Assembly (NCBI RefSeq): GCF_023541015.1
Contig: NZ_JALNPR010000003.1
Coordinates: 349,534-413,533, forward strand
Origin: Marivivens donghaensis
GTDB taxonomy: Bacteria > Pseudomonadota > Alphaproteobacteria > Rhodobacterales > Rhodobacteraceae
Length of the DNA stretch: 64,000 bases
Reading direction: 5' to 3'
Under the pieces are notes generated by a model. The model made no database searches. It was not told the DNA's origin and was given only the letters and a program-made list of their open reading frames with translations. The translations under genes were made by a program, and so were the position numbers. Positions 34,126-44,644 of this stretch are shown piece by piece; the first letter of the stretch is position 1; every line of letters starts with the position of its first letter.

Positions 34126-34172
34126 TCAATCGCTGGGGTTGACGTGGCATCGAACCAAGGCAGATTGGCCGT

Positions 34173-36563
34173 ATGACCGCCCTACCCCAAGTTTTCGATG
34201 ATTGGTTCGCCAGCCGTGGCTGGCAGATCCACCCGCATCAGCGCGACATGCTGGAGCGGGCGTCGGAAAAGGCGTTGCTGCTGATTGCCCCGACGGGCGG
34301 CGGTAAGACGCTGGCTGGGTTTTTGCCGAGCTTGGTGGAACTGGCGGATGGCGCGCACGAGGGCCTGCATACGCTCTATATCTCGCCGCTCAAGGCATTG
34401 GCGGCGGACATCGGGCGGAACCTGCGGCGGCCTGTTGAGGATATGGCATTACCGATCCGCATTGAGGATCGGACGGGCGACACCAGTGCCACGCTCAAGA
34501 AACGACAGCGGGTTGATCCGCCGCATATCCTGCTCACCACACCAGAAAGCCTTGCGCTGCTGACTTCGTATGAAGACGCGCATCGGATGTTTCGCGGCCT
34601 GAAACGTGTGATCGTCGATGAAATCCACGCCCTATCCGAGAGTAAGCGCGGCGATCAGTTAATGCTGGCCCTCTCGCGGCTAGAGGCGATGTGCCCTGAT
34701 TTGCGGCGCGTGGGATTATCGGCGACCGTGGAGGACCCTCAGGCCCTCGCAAGGGAACTGTCCCCCACTGGCTGCGCGATCCTCAATGCGGACCCAGGTC
34801 CTGCGCCAGACATTGGGATGTTGGTCACAGACGCCCCGCCGCCTTGGGCTGGAGGGGGCGCGAGCTATGCAATCCCTGCGGTGTTGGAAGAAGTCAAACG
34901 CCACAAAACCACGCTGATTTTCCATAACACGCGGGCGCAGGCAGAGATCTTCTTTCACAACCTCTGGCTCGCCAATACGGACGATTTGCCGATTGGCATT
35001 CACCACGGGAGCCTCTCGCGCGATCAGCGTGATGCGGTTGAAGCGGCAATGGTGCGCGGGGATTTGCGGGCGGTGGTCTGCACGGGGAGCCTCGATCTCG
35101 GCATCGACTGGGGCAACGTCGATCTCGTCATTCAGGTCGGCGTACCCAAGAACGTGAAACGGTTGATCCAGCGGATCGGTCGGGCCAATCACCGTTACAA
35201 CGCGCCGTCCAAGGCGCTCTTGGTGCCTGCGAATAGGTTCGAGGTGATCGAGTGTGTTGCCGCCCTTGCCGCCGCACGGGATCACGATCTGGATGGCGAC
35301 CCCAAGGGCGACGGGCCGCGTGACGTTCTGTGCCAGCACATCCTGATCCGCGCCTGTGCAGGACCGTTTGATGCGACAGAGCTGTTTCACGAGATCAAAT
35401 CCGTTGGTGCCTATGCGGGGCTTTCGCGAGCGGCGTTCGACGACTGTTTGGATTTCGTGGCGACGGGCGGCTATGCGCTGCGGGCCTACGACAAATGGCA
35501 ACGGTTGATGGAGCGTAACGGGCTGTGGCAGCTTCGCGATCCACGGGCCGCGCAATCGATCCGCATGAACATCGGCACCATTCAGGACACCGAGACACTG
35601 AAGGTGAGGATGCGAGGTGCGGGCAAACCGCTGGGCGAGGTCGAAGAGAGCTTTGCCGCGACCCTAACCGCAGGGGATACGTTTCTGATCGGCGGGCAAA
35701 TCGTCCGCTATCAAGGGATCAAAGAGATGGTGGTGGAGGTCACGCGCTCTGCCGCGCAGAACCCGCGTGTGGCGGTGTTCAACGGGACAAAGTTCGCCAC
35801 ATCGACCCAGCTTTCAGCCCGCGTTATGGCGATGTTCCAGCAGAGCGATTGGCCCGAGTTGCCCCGTCATACGGCGGAGTGGTTGCACCTTCAGCGGGAG
35901 GTCTCGCAGCTGCCCCGCGCGGATCGGCTACTGGTCGAGACATTTCCGCATGACGGGCGGCAGTTCATGTGCGTCTACGGCTTTGCGGGGCGCAATGCGC
36001 AGCAGACACTGGGCCTTATCCTGACGCAACGGATGGAGGAAGCGGGCCTCGCACCTTTGGGCTTTGTCGCGACGGATTATGCGACGCTTGTCTGGGGATT
36101 GGACCCTGTTGAGGATGTTGCGCCCCTCCTCACCGCAGACGGGCTACGCGAAGGACGTGATCGGTGGCTGCAATCGAACATGGTGATGAAGCGGACGTTC
36201 CGCACGGCGGCCACCATCGCCATGCTAATGATGCGGAACACGCCGCAGTCGAAAAAGACGGGGCGGCAGGCGACGGTGTCGTCCGATATCCTCTATGACA
36301 CGCTGGCGAAATACGACCCCGACCACCTGATGCTGCGCATCACCCGCGAAGAGGCCATGCGCGGCTTGGTCGATTTTGGGCGGATTGAGGAAATGCTGAC
36401 ACGGACGAGCGGGCGGATTGATCATCTCGCGCTCGACCGTCTGCCGCCACTGGCCGCGCCGTTGTTGTTAGAGGTCGGTAAGATACCCGTCCAAGGGGTC
36501 GCCCGCGAACGGCTAGAGGCTGAACGCGCCGAAGCCCTGATGAAAGAGGCGGGATTGGGCTAA
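34173..36563 (+). CDS. Ligase-associated DEXH-box DNA helicase (Lhr-like)
   Basis: A 796-residue SF2 helicase of the Lhr-like group found with ATP-dependent DNA ligases. Motif I is APTGGGKTLAGF (about residue 40), motif Ib TPESLALL, motif II DEIH (about 150), motif III GLSATVEDP, with the second RecA domain ending in the arginine-finger region QRIGRANHRYN. The C-terminal half holds the Lhr-type winged-helix and extra domains. It is expected to act on DNA lesions with a ligase, an exonuclease and PdeM. The pdeM gene follows at once. Start at 34173 is an ATG 47 bp after the racemase stop. Confidence 0.9.
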   Translation: MTALPQVFDDWFASRGWQIHPHQRDMLERASEKALLLIAPTGGGKTLAGFLPSLVELADGAHEGLHTLYISPLKALAADIGRNLRRPVEDMALPIRIEDRTGDTSATLKKRQRVDPPHILLTTPESLALLTSYEDAHRMFRGLKRVIVDEIHALSESKRGDQLMLALSRLEAMCPDLRRVGLSATVEDPQALARELSPTGCAILNADPGPAPDIGMLVTDAPPPWAGGGASYAIPAVLEEVKRHKTTLIFHNTRAQAEIFFHNLWLANTDDLPIGIHHGSLSRDQRDAVEAAMVRGDLRAVVCTGSLDLGIDWGNVDLVIQVGVPKNVKRLIQRIGRANHRYNAPSKALLVPANRFEVIECVAALAAARDHDLDGDPKGDGPRDVLCQHILIRACAGPFDATELFHEIKSVGAYAGLSRAAFDDCLDFVATGGYALRAYDKWQRLMERNGLWQLRDPRAAQSIRMNIGTIQDTETLKVRMRGAGKPLGEVEESFAATLTAGDTFLIGGQIVRYQGIKEMVVEVTRSAAQNPRVAVFNGTKFATSTQLSARVMAMFQQSDWPELPRHTAEWLHLQREVSQLPRADRLLVETFPHDGRQFMCVYGFAGRNAQQTLGLILTQRMEEAGLAPLGFVATDYATLVWGLDPVEDVAPLLTADGLREGRDRWLQSNMVMKRTFRTAATIAMLMMRNTPQSKKTGRQATVSSDILYDTLAKYDPDHLMLRITREEAMRGLVDFGRIEEMLTRTSGRIDHLALDRLPPLAAPLLLEVGKIPVQGVARERLEAERAEALMKEAGLG

Positions 36564-36605
36564 GTCCACTTGACGCATTTCCCCGCTGCGGCCAAAGACG
36601 CTGGC

Positions 36606-37253
36606 ATGACGCATCACGTTTTTTCCCTCTGTGACACCCAACTGACCGCGCGTGCCGATGGCGCGCTGTGGTTGGCCGATCATAACACTCTGGTCGTGTC
36701 GGACCTGCACCTGTGCAAGTCCGAACGCTTTGCCCGCAAGGGGCGCGCCCTGCTGCCGCCCTTTGACACGCGCGATACGCTGACGCGGTTGGATGCTGTG
36801 CTGGATGAAGTGTCGCCCGCGCGGGTGATTTGTCTGGGCGATAGCTTCGACGATGTTGAGGCGATCGAACATATGCCCGACGCGGAGAAACTGTGGCTTG
36901 CGCGGATGCAGGCGGGGCGCGAATGGGTCTGGATCGCGGGGAACCACGATGCGGGGCCAGTCGAGTTGGGCGGCGAATATGTGGGCGAAGTGACCGCGGG
37001 ATCGCTGACCTTCCGCCATATCGCGGAAAATGGGGCGCAAGCCGAAGTGTCGGGTCACTACCACCCGAAACACAGCCTCAGCGGACCTGCGCGGGCCTGT
37101 TTCGTCTATGATGAAAATCGGCTGATTATGCCTGCCTTCGGGACCTATACGGGTGGGATTCCTGCGGTCAAATCCCCGATCAGGGATCTCTTTGCGGCGC
37201 GGGCTTTTGCGGTGCTGACGGGACCGCGGGCATTAGTGGTGCCCCTGCCGTAG
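36606..37253 (+). CDS. pdeM: Ligase-associated DNA damage-response endonuclease PdeM
   Basis: A 215-residue calcineurin-like metallophosphoesterase: VVSDLHLCKSERF (about 33-45), CLGDSFDD (about 80), AGNHDAGP (about 117) and SGHYHPKHS (about 152) supply the two-metal site. Proteins of this subgroup sit beside the Lhr-like helicase and an ATP-dependent ligase in many bacteria. Here only the helicase neighbour is present; ligase and exonuclease are not within the window. Start at 36606 (MTHHVFSLCD) is chosen over the ATG at 36570, which lies within 7 bp of the helicase stop. Confidence 0.87.
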   Translation: MTHHVFSLCDTQLTARADGALWLADHNTLVVSDLHLCKSERFARKGRALLPPFDTRDTLTRLDAVLDEVSPARVICLGDSFDDVEAIEHMPDAEKLWLARMQAGREWVWIAGNHDAGPVELGGEYVGEVTAGSLTFRHIAENGAQAEVSGHYHPKHSLSGPARACFVYDENRLIMPAFGTYTGGIPAVKSPIRDLFAARAFAVLTGPRALVVPLP

Positions 37254-37274
37254 TCACGGCAAGGGCGATTGGTT

Positions 37275-38168
37275 TTAAGCAGTCAGGCCTTTGGGCTCTG
37301 GCAGACCGTTCGCGCGGCAACATGCGGTCACGGTGTTCGCCAGAAGGCACGCAATGGTCATCGGGCCAACGCCACCTGGAACGGGGGTGATCGCACCAGC
37401 AACCTCAGCGCAGCTGTCATAGTGGCAATCGCCAACCAGACGGGTTTTGCCTTCGCCTGCATCAATGCGGTTGATGCCCACGTCGATGACGGTCGCACCT
37501 GGTTTGATCCAGTCGCCTGTGACCATTTCAGGACGGCCAACCGCCGCGACAACGATATCGGCCTGACGGACGACAGCTTCGATGTCTTTGGTGCGGCTGT
37601 GCGCGATAGTGACGGTGCAGCTATCGCCCAGCAGCAGCTGCGCCATTGGTTTACCAACGATGTTCGAACGACCGATCACAACAGCGTTCAGACCCGACAG
37701 CGATCCGTGGTGATCGCGCAGCATCATCAGACAGCCGAGCGGCGTGCACGGAACCATCGATTTCTGACCAGTGCCCAAAAGACCGACGTTCGAGATGTGG
37801 AACCCGTCCACGTCCTTAGCCGGATCAATCGCGTTGATCACAAGGTCAGAGTTCATATGTGACGGCAACGGCAACTGAACCAAGATCCCGTGAACCTGCG
37901 GATCGTTGTTCAGTTTGTCGATGACGGCCAACAGTTCGTCTTCGGTCGTGGTATCAGGCAGTTTGTATTCAAACGACTTCATACCGACTTCGACGGTCTG
38001 TTTGCCTTTAGAGCGCACGTAGACTTGGCTCGCGGGATCTTCGCCAACCAAAACCACAGCAAGGCCCGGAACGATCCCTTGCTCTTCTTTCAGGCGGGCC
38101 ACATGACCCGCCACTTTTTCGCGCACTGAGGCCGCAAAGGCCTTTCCGTCAATCACAGTTGCCGACAT
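37275..38168 (-). CDS. folD: Bifunctional methylene-THF dehydrogenase/methenyl-THF cyclohydrolase
   Basis: A 297-residue FolD: catalytic [16 protein letters not shown] (Tyr and Lys, about 50-60), QLPLPSHMN (about 97), and the NADP site [18 protein letters not shown] (about 165), ending [18 protein letters not shown]. It interconverts 5,10-methylene-THF and 10-formyl-THF. GAGGGGAG precedes the ATG at 38168. It follows fhs by 49 bp on the same strand, so the two C1-folate steps are coupled. Confidence 0.97.
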   Translation of the reverse strand: MSATVIDGKAFAASVREKVAGHVARLKEEQGIVPGLAVVLVGEDPASQVYVRSKGKQTVEVGMKSFEYKLPDTTTEDELLAVIDKLNNDPQVHGILVQLPLPSHMNSDLVINAIDPAKDVDGFHISNVGLLGTGQKSMVPCTPLGCLMMLRDHHGSLSGLNAVVIGRSNIVGKPMAQLLLGDSCTVTIAHSRTKDIEAVVRQADIVVAAVGRPEMVTGDWIKPGATVIDVGINRIDAGEGKTRLVGDCHYDSCAEVAGAITPVPGGVGPMTIACLLANTVTACCRANGLPEPKGLTA

Positions 38169-38217
38169 ACGGCTCCCCTCTTTTTCAATTGGTGGCGTTG
38201 CTGACCCGTTACCCTGA

Positions 38218-39894
38218 TCAGAACAGCCCCTCAACCTGCCCATTGTCACCAATGCGAATGTTTTCCGCACTCGGCACACGCGGGAGACCGGGCATGGTCA
38301 TGATCTCACCGCAGATCACTACAACGAAACCAGCACCAGCGGACAGGCGCACTTCGCGGATCGGAACGCTATGTCCGGTCGGAGCGCCACGCAGGTTCGG
38401 GTCCGTTGAGAACGAATATTGTGTCTTTGCCATACAGACCGGCAGATTGCTGTAGCCTGCGTCTTCCCATTCGCGCAGTTGATCGCGGATTTTCTTGTCC
38501 GCGAGAACTTCGTCCGCGTGGTAGATGCGCTTTGCGATGGTTTCGACCTTTTGGAACAAAGGCATGTCGTCAGGATAGAGCGGCGCAAAGTGAGCAGCGC
38601 CAGAGTTCGCCAGTTGCACGACCTTATGTGCCAGTGCTTCTGCACCTTTGCCGCCGTCAGCCCAGTGGGTCGACAGGATGGCTTCGGCGCCTTGCTCGGC
38701 AACGTAGTCTTTGACCGCTTGGATTTCGGCTTCGGTGTCGGTGACGAAGTGGTTGATCGCAACGACAACAGGCACGCCGAAGGATTTCACGTTGGCAATG
38801 TGACGGCCAAGGTTCGGACAGCCCTTTTCGACCGCAGCAACGTTTTCCGCGCCGAGGTCAGCTTTCGCCACGCCGCCGTTCATTTTCATCGCGCGGACGG
38901 TTGCCACAACAACAACAACGTCAGGTGCGAGGCCAGCCTTGCGGCATTTGATGTTCATGAACTTTTCAGCGCCGAGGTCGGCACCGAAACCAGCCTCAGT
39001 CACAACGTAGTCTGCGAGTTTCAGCGCAGTGGTGGTTGCAACAACAGAGTTACAGCCGTGAGCGATGTTTGCGAACGGTCCGCCGTGCACGAAAGCAGGG
39101 TTGTTTTCGAGCGTTTGAACGAGGTTCGGCTGCATCGCGTCCTTGAGCAGAACGGTCATTGCGCCGTCCGCTTTGATGTCGCGGCAGTAGATCGGGGTGC
39201 GGTCGCGACGGTAGGCCACAATCATCGAACCCAGACGTTCCTGAAGATCGTCGATGTCGTTTGCGAGGCAGAGGATCGCCATAACTTCGGATGCCACAGT
39301 GATGTCAAAGCCCGTCTGACGCGGGAAGCCGTTCGACACACCACCGAGCGAGGTCACGGTGTCACGCAGAGCACGGTCGTTCATGTCCAGCACGCGGCGC
39401 CACGACACACGACGTTCGTCGATCTCGAGCTCGTTGCCCCAATAAATGTGGTTGTCGATCATCGCCGACAGAAGGTTGTGCGCCGAGGTGATCGCGTGGA
39501 AGTCGCCCGTGAAGTGGAGGTTCATGTCCTCCATCGGAACGATCTGCGCGTAACCGCCGCCAGCCGCGCCACCCTTCATCCCGAAGTTCGGCCCGAGGGA
39601 CGCTTCGCGGATACAGATCGCAGCTTTCTGACCGATACGGTTCAGACCATCGCCCAGACCTACGGTGGTGGTAGTTTTACCTTCGCCTGCAGGGGTCGGG
39701 TTGATCGCGGTGACGAGGATCAGTTTACCGTTCTTGCGCGATTTAACTTCTTCGACAAAACGAGAAGAGACTTTTGCCTTATCGTGACCGTAAGGGATCA
39801 AATCCGCAGACTCGATACCAAGGATGGCACCGATCTCTTGGATCGGTTTCTTATTCGCCTCACGGGCAATCTGAATGTCAGTCTTGAAGGTCAC
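38218..39894 (-). CDS. fhs: Formate-tetrahydrofolate ligase
   Basis: A 558-residue enzyme with the ATP site [14 protein letters not shown] (about 68-82), the family signature [21 protein letters not shown] (about 95-115) and [13 protein letters not shown] (about 270). It makes 10-formyl-THF from formate and ATP. With folD downstream it forms a C1 assimilation pair common in marine roseobacters, which can gain formate from demethylation. GAGGAA precedes the ATG. The leader holds an inverted repeat (39959-40021). Confidence 0.97.
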   Translation of the reverse strand: MTFKTDIQIAREANKKPIQEIGAILGIESADLIPYGHDKAKVSSRFVEEVKSRKNGKLILVTAINPTPAGEGKTTTTVGLGDGLNRIGQKAAICIREASLGPNFGMKGGAAGGGYAQIVPMEDMNLHFTGDFHAITSAHNLLSAMIDNHIYWGNELEIDERRVSWRRVLDMNDRALRDTVTSLGGVSNGFPRQTGFDITVASEVMAILCLANDIDDLQERLGSMIVAYRRDRTPIYCRDIKADGAMTVLLKDAMQPNLVQTLENNPAFVHGGPFANIAHGCNSVVATTTALKLADYVVTEAGFGADLGAEKFMNIKCRKAGLAPDVVVVVATVRAMKMNGGVAKADLGAENVAAVEKGCPNLGRHIANVKSFGVPVVVAINHFVTDTEAEIQAVKDYVAEQGAEAILSTHWADGGKGAEALAHKVVQLANSGAAHFAPLYPDDMPLFQKVETIAKRIYHADEVLADKKIRDQLREWEDAGYSNLPVCMAKTQYSFSTDPNLRGAPTGHSVPIREVRLSAGAGFVVVICGEIMTMPGLPRVPSAENIRIGDNGQVEGLF

Positions 39895-39958
39895 GGGTCA
39901 TTCCTCTTCCCTGTTATTTGCGGCAAGGCTATCGCGGGAGGAAGTGGGGGATGTATGC

Positions 39959-40021
39959 GTTTCCGACCTTTTCAGCCTTGAAATCGCCGCCAAGGGGAAA
40001 GCGCGGTTGCCGATCGGAAAC
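39959..40021. repeat. Inverted repeat in the fhs upstream region
   Basis: GTTTCCGA (39959-39966) and TCGGAAAC (40014-40021) are perfect complements about 47 bp apart, with a nested CCTTG/CAAGG pair between them. It lies 65-127 bp upstream of the fhs start and just past the MOSC gene stop. It could be a long stem-loop or two half-operators. Confidence 0.4.
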
Positions 40022-40606
40022 CTAAGGGGCCCATGCGCGTTGATCTGGAACGTGCAGGCATAGCTGATCGCCGACTTGAATCTCTCCGATCCGTTCGACC
40101 CAAGCGGTCACACCACGTTTGCCGTTTGCAGCACTTTTGAAGGTTTTCCCATGTCCCGGCTCTGCCTCTTCGATGGTCTTAGCCACGACGTGACAGGGAC
40201 GGTTTTGCATATCGACCGTCAGCGTAAGGCCCGTGCGTTCGCACTGTAGACGCGAGGACGGCGGAATGTGGGAAAAATCAGGAATACCTTCGATCACAAT
40301 GGTCGCGCCGAGCCATAACGGGTCCAGCGCCTCTAGCCCGAGGTCGGCAGCAATCTCTGCCATCTCATTGGCGGAGAGGATCGAAACCTGACGGGTGTTT
40401 CGAATCTCGGTGCCTTTGGGATACTGCTGGGTCACACGGCTGCACGACGGGCGCGTTAGGCCGTAGTGGGCGTCCTTGTCATAGCCCCCGAAGTCCATCG
40501 CCATCTGATCGACAGCATGAGACGTGACCGTGCCATCCGACAGCGTCGGCATGTAGCCAAGATGAGTAATCGTTCCAATATATTTGGTCTTAATCAGAGC
40601 AGGCAT
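40022..40606 (-). CDS. MOSC-domain protein
   Basis: A 194-residue protein whose central and C-terminal parts fit the MOSC fold: GLTRPSCSRVTQQYPKGTEIRNTRQVSILS, a single conserved Cys in SRLQCERTGLTLTVDMQNRPCHVVAKTIE, and the KRGVTAWVERIGEIQVGD end. MOSC domains carry sulfur or molybdenum-cofactor-linked reactions, for example reduction of N-hydroxylated compounds (YiiM/YcbX). Its start abuts the tam stop with no gap, so it ends the ftsH-tam run. Confidence 0.8.
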   Translation of the reverse strand: MPALIKTKYIGTITHLGYMPTLSDGTVTSHAVDQMAMDFGGYDKDAHYGLTRPSCSRVTQQYPKGTEIRNTRQVSILSANEMAEIAADLGLEALDPLWLGATIVIEGIPDFSHIPPSSRLQCERTGLTLTVDMQNRPCHVVAKTIEEAEPGHGKTFKSAANGKRGVTAWVERIGEIQVGDQLCLHVPDQRAWAP

Positions 40607-41392
40607 TTACGTTTCCAAAACAAAAAAGATACGGCGGAACGGGAATAAAACGCCGCCGTTGGGTAACAGAGGATAGGCCACAGCTAACCCAGCCTCATAG
40701 GCCGCGAGGAAGCTCGCCTGTTCGTCCGCATCGAGTTTATCGAGGATCGGGCGCAGGTAAGTCGACTGGGTGAAATGGCGCACGGGGTGGCCATCGTCCA
40801 CGGCAGCGAGTGGCTGGAGGTAGGTCGTCTCCCACGCGGTGACAGTGCCGAGGCGGGACAGGATGCGGTGGTAGGCCGCTGGGTCCAGAACATCCGTATT
40901 CCAGCCGCCGTTGGCAAGGCGGTCTGGGAACATCTCAACCGCGATTTCTCGGGCGAGCGCATGGGACGGGCCGTTGTGCTGTCCCGGCATTTGCACAGCG
41001 AGGATACCGCCCTCTGCCAGTTGCCCCGCAAGCCGCGGCATCAGCGTTTGATGATCGCCGATCCAATTCAGTGCCGCGTTGGAAAAGATCACCGCAGGTG
41101 GACGGGCGGGTTGCCAATGGTCGATTTGGGCATGAACGAGGTCGTCATAGGCGCGGGTTTCTGACGCCTGCACCAGCATCGCTTCTGAAGCATCGACGCC
41201 AATGATTTTGTGACCTGCGAAACGTTCCGCGAGCGGTTCGCCAACGGCGCCGTTCCCGCAACCAAGGTCGATGATGTCACCATCAACTTCGCCATTAATC
41301 TGTTGCAGCAGGTCAATCGCGGGGCGCAAACGCAAACCCCGAAACCTTGAATAGGTTTCGGGGTTCCAGTCGTTCTTTAGCTTTCCGCTCAA
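40607..41392 (-). CDS. tam: Trans-aconitate 2-methyltransferase-like SAM enzyme
   Basis: About 261 residues with the class I methyltransferase motif [19 protein letters not shown] (about 35-55), the acidic [23 protein letters not shown] (motif IV) and a Tam-like C-terminal half ending in the FRRIFFVLE strand. The start [10 protein letters not shown] matches Tam N-termini. I choose the TTG at 41392, which overlaps the ftsH stop (TTGA); the longer frame to 41587 is out-of-frame ftsH sequence. Tam detoxifies trans-aconitate. Substrate assignment rests on family resemblance. Confidence 0.82.
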   Translation of the reverse strand: MSGKLKNDWNPETYSRFRGLRLRPAIDLLQQINGEVDGDIIDLGCGNGAVGEPLAERFAGHKIIGVDASEAMLVQASETRAYDDLVHAQIDHWQPARPPAVIFSNAALNWIGDHQTLMPRLAGQLAEGGILAVQMPGQHNGPSHALAREIAVEMFPDRLANGGWNTDVLDPAAYHRILSRLGTVTAWETTYLQPLAAVDDGHPVRHFTQSTYLRPILDKLDADEQASFLAAYEAGLAVAYPLLPNGGVLFPFRRIFFVLET

Positions 41393-43293
41393 GCGGTAGG
41401 CTCCGGCTCTAGCCCGTCGTCTTTGGGCTTGCGAGCCTTGCCAGCCTTGGGCATCGCGACCACGGACGGCGCATTGCCTGCATCGTCGTCGCCGTTGCCT
41501 TGGGGCGGTTCGCCTTTCATGACGCGCTGGATTTCTTCGCCCGTGAGGGTTTCGTATTCCAGCAGGCCTTGGGCCAGACGTTCCCATTCCTCATTCTTTT
41601 CAGTCAGAATGCGGTAGGCGGTGTCATAGCCGTCCTGAATGAACTGACGAACTTCTTCTTCGATCGCTTCTTTGGTGTGCGCCGAGACAGAGAAACCAGC
41701 GGTGTTGCCCGTGTAGCCATCAGCGGCCTCGGAATAATCCACGTTACCGATCTTGTCCGACATACCCCAACGCAGAACCATCGCACGCGCCAGTTGGCTG
41801 GCTTGCTGGATGTCACCTGCAGGACCGTTCGACACGTTGTCGGCACCGTATTTGATGATCTCAGCCGCTTTACCCGCCATCGTCATCGCGAGTTTTTGCT
41901 GACATTCAGCCTTGTGCCAGTTCAGGCGGTCGATCTCTGGCAAAGACACAACCATGCCCAAGGCACCGCCACGCGGAATGATCGTCGCTTTATAGACCGG
42001 GTCACATTCAGGCAGCGACAGGCCAACAACAGCGTGGCCAGCCTCGTGATATGCGGTTTTTTCTTTTTGATCGGGGGTCAGAACCATCGAACGACGTTCT
42101 GCACCCATCATGACTTTGTCCTTGGCGTTTTCAAAGTCGATCATAGTGACAAAGCGGCGACCAACGCGGGCAGCGGTCAGGGCCGCCTCGTTCACGAGGT
42201 TGGCGAGGTCCGCACCAGAGAACCCTGGGGTGCCGCGTGCGATGATGCGCAGATCAACATCGGGGCCGAGCGGGGTTTTCTTAGCATGGACGCCGAGGAT
42301 CTTCTCGCGGCCTTTGATGTCTGGGTTCGGCACGGTGACCTGACGGTCAAAACGGCCCGGACGCAACAGCGCAGGGTCGAGCACGTCACGGCGGTTGGTT
42401 GCCGCAACGATGATCACGCCCTCGTTCGCTTCAAAGCCGTCCATCTCAACGAGCAACTGGTTGAGCGTTTGTTCACGTTCGTCGTTACCGCCGCCCATGC
42501 CAACGCCACGCGCACGACCAACAGCGTCGATTTCGTCGATGAACACGATGCAGGGTGCGTTCTTTTTCGCCTGTTCGAACATGTCGCGGACGCGGGATGC
42601 ACCCACACCAACGAACATTTCAACAAAGTCAGAACCAGAGATGGTGAAGAACGGAACGCCAGCCTCGCCCGCGATTGCGCGTGCCAGAAGCGTTTTACCA
42701 GTACCCGGAGGGCCAACGAGAAGCGCACCTTTGGGGATCTTACCACCGAGACGGCTGAATTTCTGCGGGTTGCGCAGGAACTCTACAATCTCTTGCAGTT
42801 CTTCTTTGGCCTCGTCGATGCCAGCCACGTCATCAAAGGTCACGCGGCCATGCTTTTCGGTGAGCAGTTTCGCCTTGGATTTGCCAAAGCCCATCGCACC
42901 ACCACGGCCACCGCCCTGCATTCGGTTCATGAAATAAATCCAGACGCCGATCAGTAGAACAAAGGGCAGAAGGCTTAGCAGTACAGCTTGGAAGGTGGAT
43001 TGTTCCTGCGCGTCTGCGGTCACCGGAATATCGCGTGCGATCAACATATCTGTGACCTGCGCATCGGTCGGACGGATCGCGACGTATTCGCGGTTGTCAG
43101 TTCCGGTGTAGAGGACACGCTCGCCATCCAGCGTTACCTTTTGGACGCTGCCGTCATTCACCGCTTGGATGAATTCGGAATAGCTCCGCTGAGTGGATTG
43201 CAGGCTCGACGAACCAGACGAGAAAACATTGAAGAGCGAGACGACCAGCAAAAACAGGACGACCCAAAATACGATATTGCGTGCGTTGCCCAA
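41389..43293 (-). CDS. ftsH: ATP-dependent zinc metalloprotease FtsH
   Basis: A 634-residue membrane protease: TM1 at about 6-24, periplasmic domain, TM2 at about 103-122, AAA+ domain with Walker A GPPGTGKT (about 195), Walker [12 protein letters not shown], second region of homology RPGRFDRQV, and zinc motif HEAGH (about 420). It degrades membrane and regulatory proteins such as LpxC or sigma-32. The C-terminal tail is Pro/Lys-rich and charged. It follows tilS by 79 bp, the common tilS-ftsH order of proteobacteria. Confidence 0.98.
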   Translation of the reverse strand: MGNARNIVFWVVLFLLVVSLFNVFSSGSSSLQSTQRSYSEFIQAVNDGSVQKVTLDGERVLYTGTDNREYVAIRPTDAQVTDMLIARDIPVTADAQEQSTFQAVLLSLLPFVLLIGVWIYFMNRMQGGGRGGAMGFGKSKAKLLTEKHGRVTFDDVAGIDEAKEELQEIVEFLRNPQKFSRLGGKIPKGALLVGPPGTGKTLLARAIAGEAGVPFFTISGSDFVEMFVGVGASRVRDMFEQAKKNAPCIVFIDEIDAVGRARGVGMGGGNDEREQTLNQLLVEMDGFEANEGVIIVAATNRRDVLDPALLRPGRFDRQVTVPNPDIKGREKILGVHAKKTPLGPDVDLRIIARGTPGFSGADLANLVNEAALTAARVGRRFVTMIDFENAKDKVMMGAERRSMVLTPDQKEKTAYHEAGHAVVGLSLPECDPVYKATIIPRGGALGMVVSLPEIDRLNWHKAECQQKLAMTMAGKAAEIIKYGADNVSNGPAGDIQQASQLARAMVLRWGMSDKIGNVDYSEAADGYTGNTAGFSVSAHTKEAIEEEVRQFIQDGYDTAYRILTEKNEEWERLAQGLLEYETLTGEEIQRVMKGEPPQGNGDDDAGNAPSVVAMPKAGKARKPKDDGLEPEPTA

Positions 43294-43372
43294 GGGGGAC
43301 TCCTTTGACGTTCCCGACCTGCATTACGGCAAGTCAGATTTGTACCTTAAAATAGGGATCAAACGAGGAGGT

Positions 43373-44644
43373 TCAATGGACGTTCTTACCCATACTGAAT
43401 GGCGCGACGATCTGCGCGGTCCATTCTGTGCCAAAACCTGCCAATGGCGCTGCTATTATGGTGTTTGAGCGCCAAACAGCGGGCGAAGAAATAATCGACG
43501 GACGTGGAAAACCAGAGGCTCTCCAGTCGGAACACTGGCGAATCCCCTCTTCGCCCACGGCGGAAATGTGCAGATCAGGCGCGTGAGGACCCGTCAGTTG
43601 CCAGCGTCCGTCCCAAGTTTCGGTGGTAGGGCAGCAGAGGTCACGCACAGCGTTCAGTTCACGGGTAAAGCGGATGTGGTCCCGTTTCACGAGGATCGCG
43701 CAGCCGTTTAGCGTCACGTCCCGCCCGTCGCGGATGCCGTGGGTGATCTGGGAAAGACCGCTTTGCCGTGGCGCATGATCTCCGCCGCCGATCCACATCA
43801 CAGCCGCGAGCCAGAGCCTACGTTGGATGTCTTGCGGCACCATCAAACGGTCGAGGTTACGCGGCAGGATCACATCGCCGCCCTGAATGGTCAGGTGGGT
43901 ATCGGCTTCCTTGGCGGCGTAATGATCCAGTGCCGCGCGAGCCATCTTTTGGTTAAAGGCGCTGGTGGCGATGGCATCGATGGTGAGGCCCAGATCAGCC
44001 AGTTGCGGCATCGCTGCGCGAATACGGCTACGAAGGTATTTCGGGTTTTCGTTGGTTGGATCGTCGATCCACTCGATCCCTTGACGGGTCAGGTAGTCGC
44101 GCAGTTCAGATCGCATGGATTGATGCAGCGGCCTGCCCCAGTGAATACCCAACCGATGCGGTCGCCAATCCATCGCCGACAACCCATCGACCCCTGCCCC
44201 ACGGCCAAGCTGCATAAGAAACGTCTCTGCCTCGTCATCACGGGTGTGGCCCAGCATAACATGACCGATCCCGTTGGATTTGGCCCAGTCTGCAATCAAG
44301 TTATACCGCGCGTCACGGGCAGCGGCCATGAGGTTGCCTTGGGCTTCTGTACCGTTCCAGTTCAGGGTGGTGTGGGGAATGTTCAGCATTTGGCAAAACT
44401 GTGCGACAGTTGCGGCTTCGGCCGCCGACTCCGCCCTTAGCCCATGATCGACTGTCACAGCAGAGAGCGTTTGCCCCGTCTGCCCCGCAACGCGATAGGC
44501 CAAATGCAAAAGGGCGACGGAGTCCCCGCCGCCAGATACCGCCACCGCAATATGAGATGGATGATCAGAATAGGCCGAATGCACCTGATGCAACAGCATG
44601 GCGTCTTCGCCCTGCTGCATCAGCCATTCAGGGTTTAGGAACAT
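43373..44644 (-). CDS. tilS: tRNA(Ile)-lysidine synthase
   Basis: A 423-residue N-type ATP pyrophosphatase: P-loop VAVSGGGDSVALLHLA (about 33-48), the VDHGLRAES segment, the GHTRDDEAETFLM region and IEWIDDPTNENPKYLRSRIR (about 195). TilS modifies the wobble C of the CAU-anticodon tRNA-Ile to lysidine. The ATG at 44644 overlaps the cpoB stop; a start at MQQGED eight codons later is possible. It lies between Tol-Pal genes and ftsH in the same direction. Confidence 0.95.
   Translation of the reverse strand: MFLNPEWLMQQGEDAMLLHQVHSAYSDHPSHIAVAVSGGGDSVALLHLAYRVAGQTGQTLSAVTVDHGLRAESAAEAATVAQFCQMLNIPHTTLNWNGTEAQGNLMAAARDARYNLIADWAKSNGIGHVMLGHTRDDEAETFLMQLGRGAGVDGLSAMDWRPHRLGIHWGRPLHQSMRSELRDYLTRQGIEWIDDPTNENPKYLRSRIRAAMPQLADLGLTIDAIATSAFNQKMARAALDHYAAKEADTHLTIQGGDVILPRNLDRLMVPQDIQRRLWLAAVMWIGGGDHAPRQSGLSQITHGIRDGRDVTLNGCAILVKRDHIRFTRELNAVRDLCCPTTETWDGRWQLTGPHAPDLHISAVGEEGIRQCSDWRASGFPRPSIISSPAVWRSNTIIAAPLAGFGTEWTAQIVAPFSMGKNVH

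Noticed and set aside
38419..39981. A 520-residue plus-strand frame opposite fhs
   Set aside because: Low-complexity Val/Arg/Asp product with no domain; fhs on the other strand accounts for the conservation.
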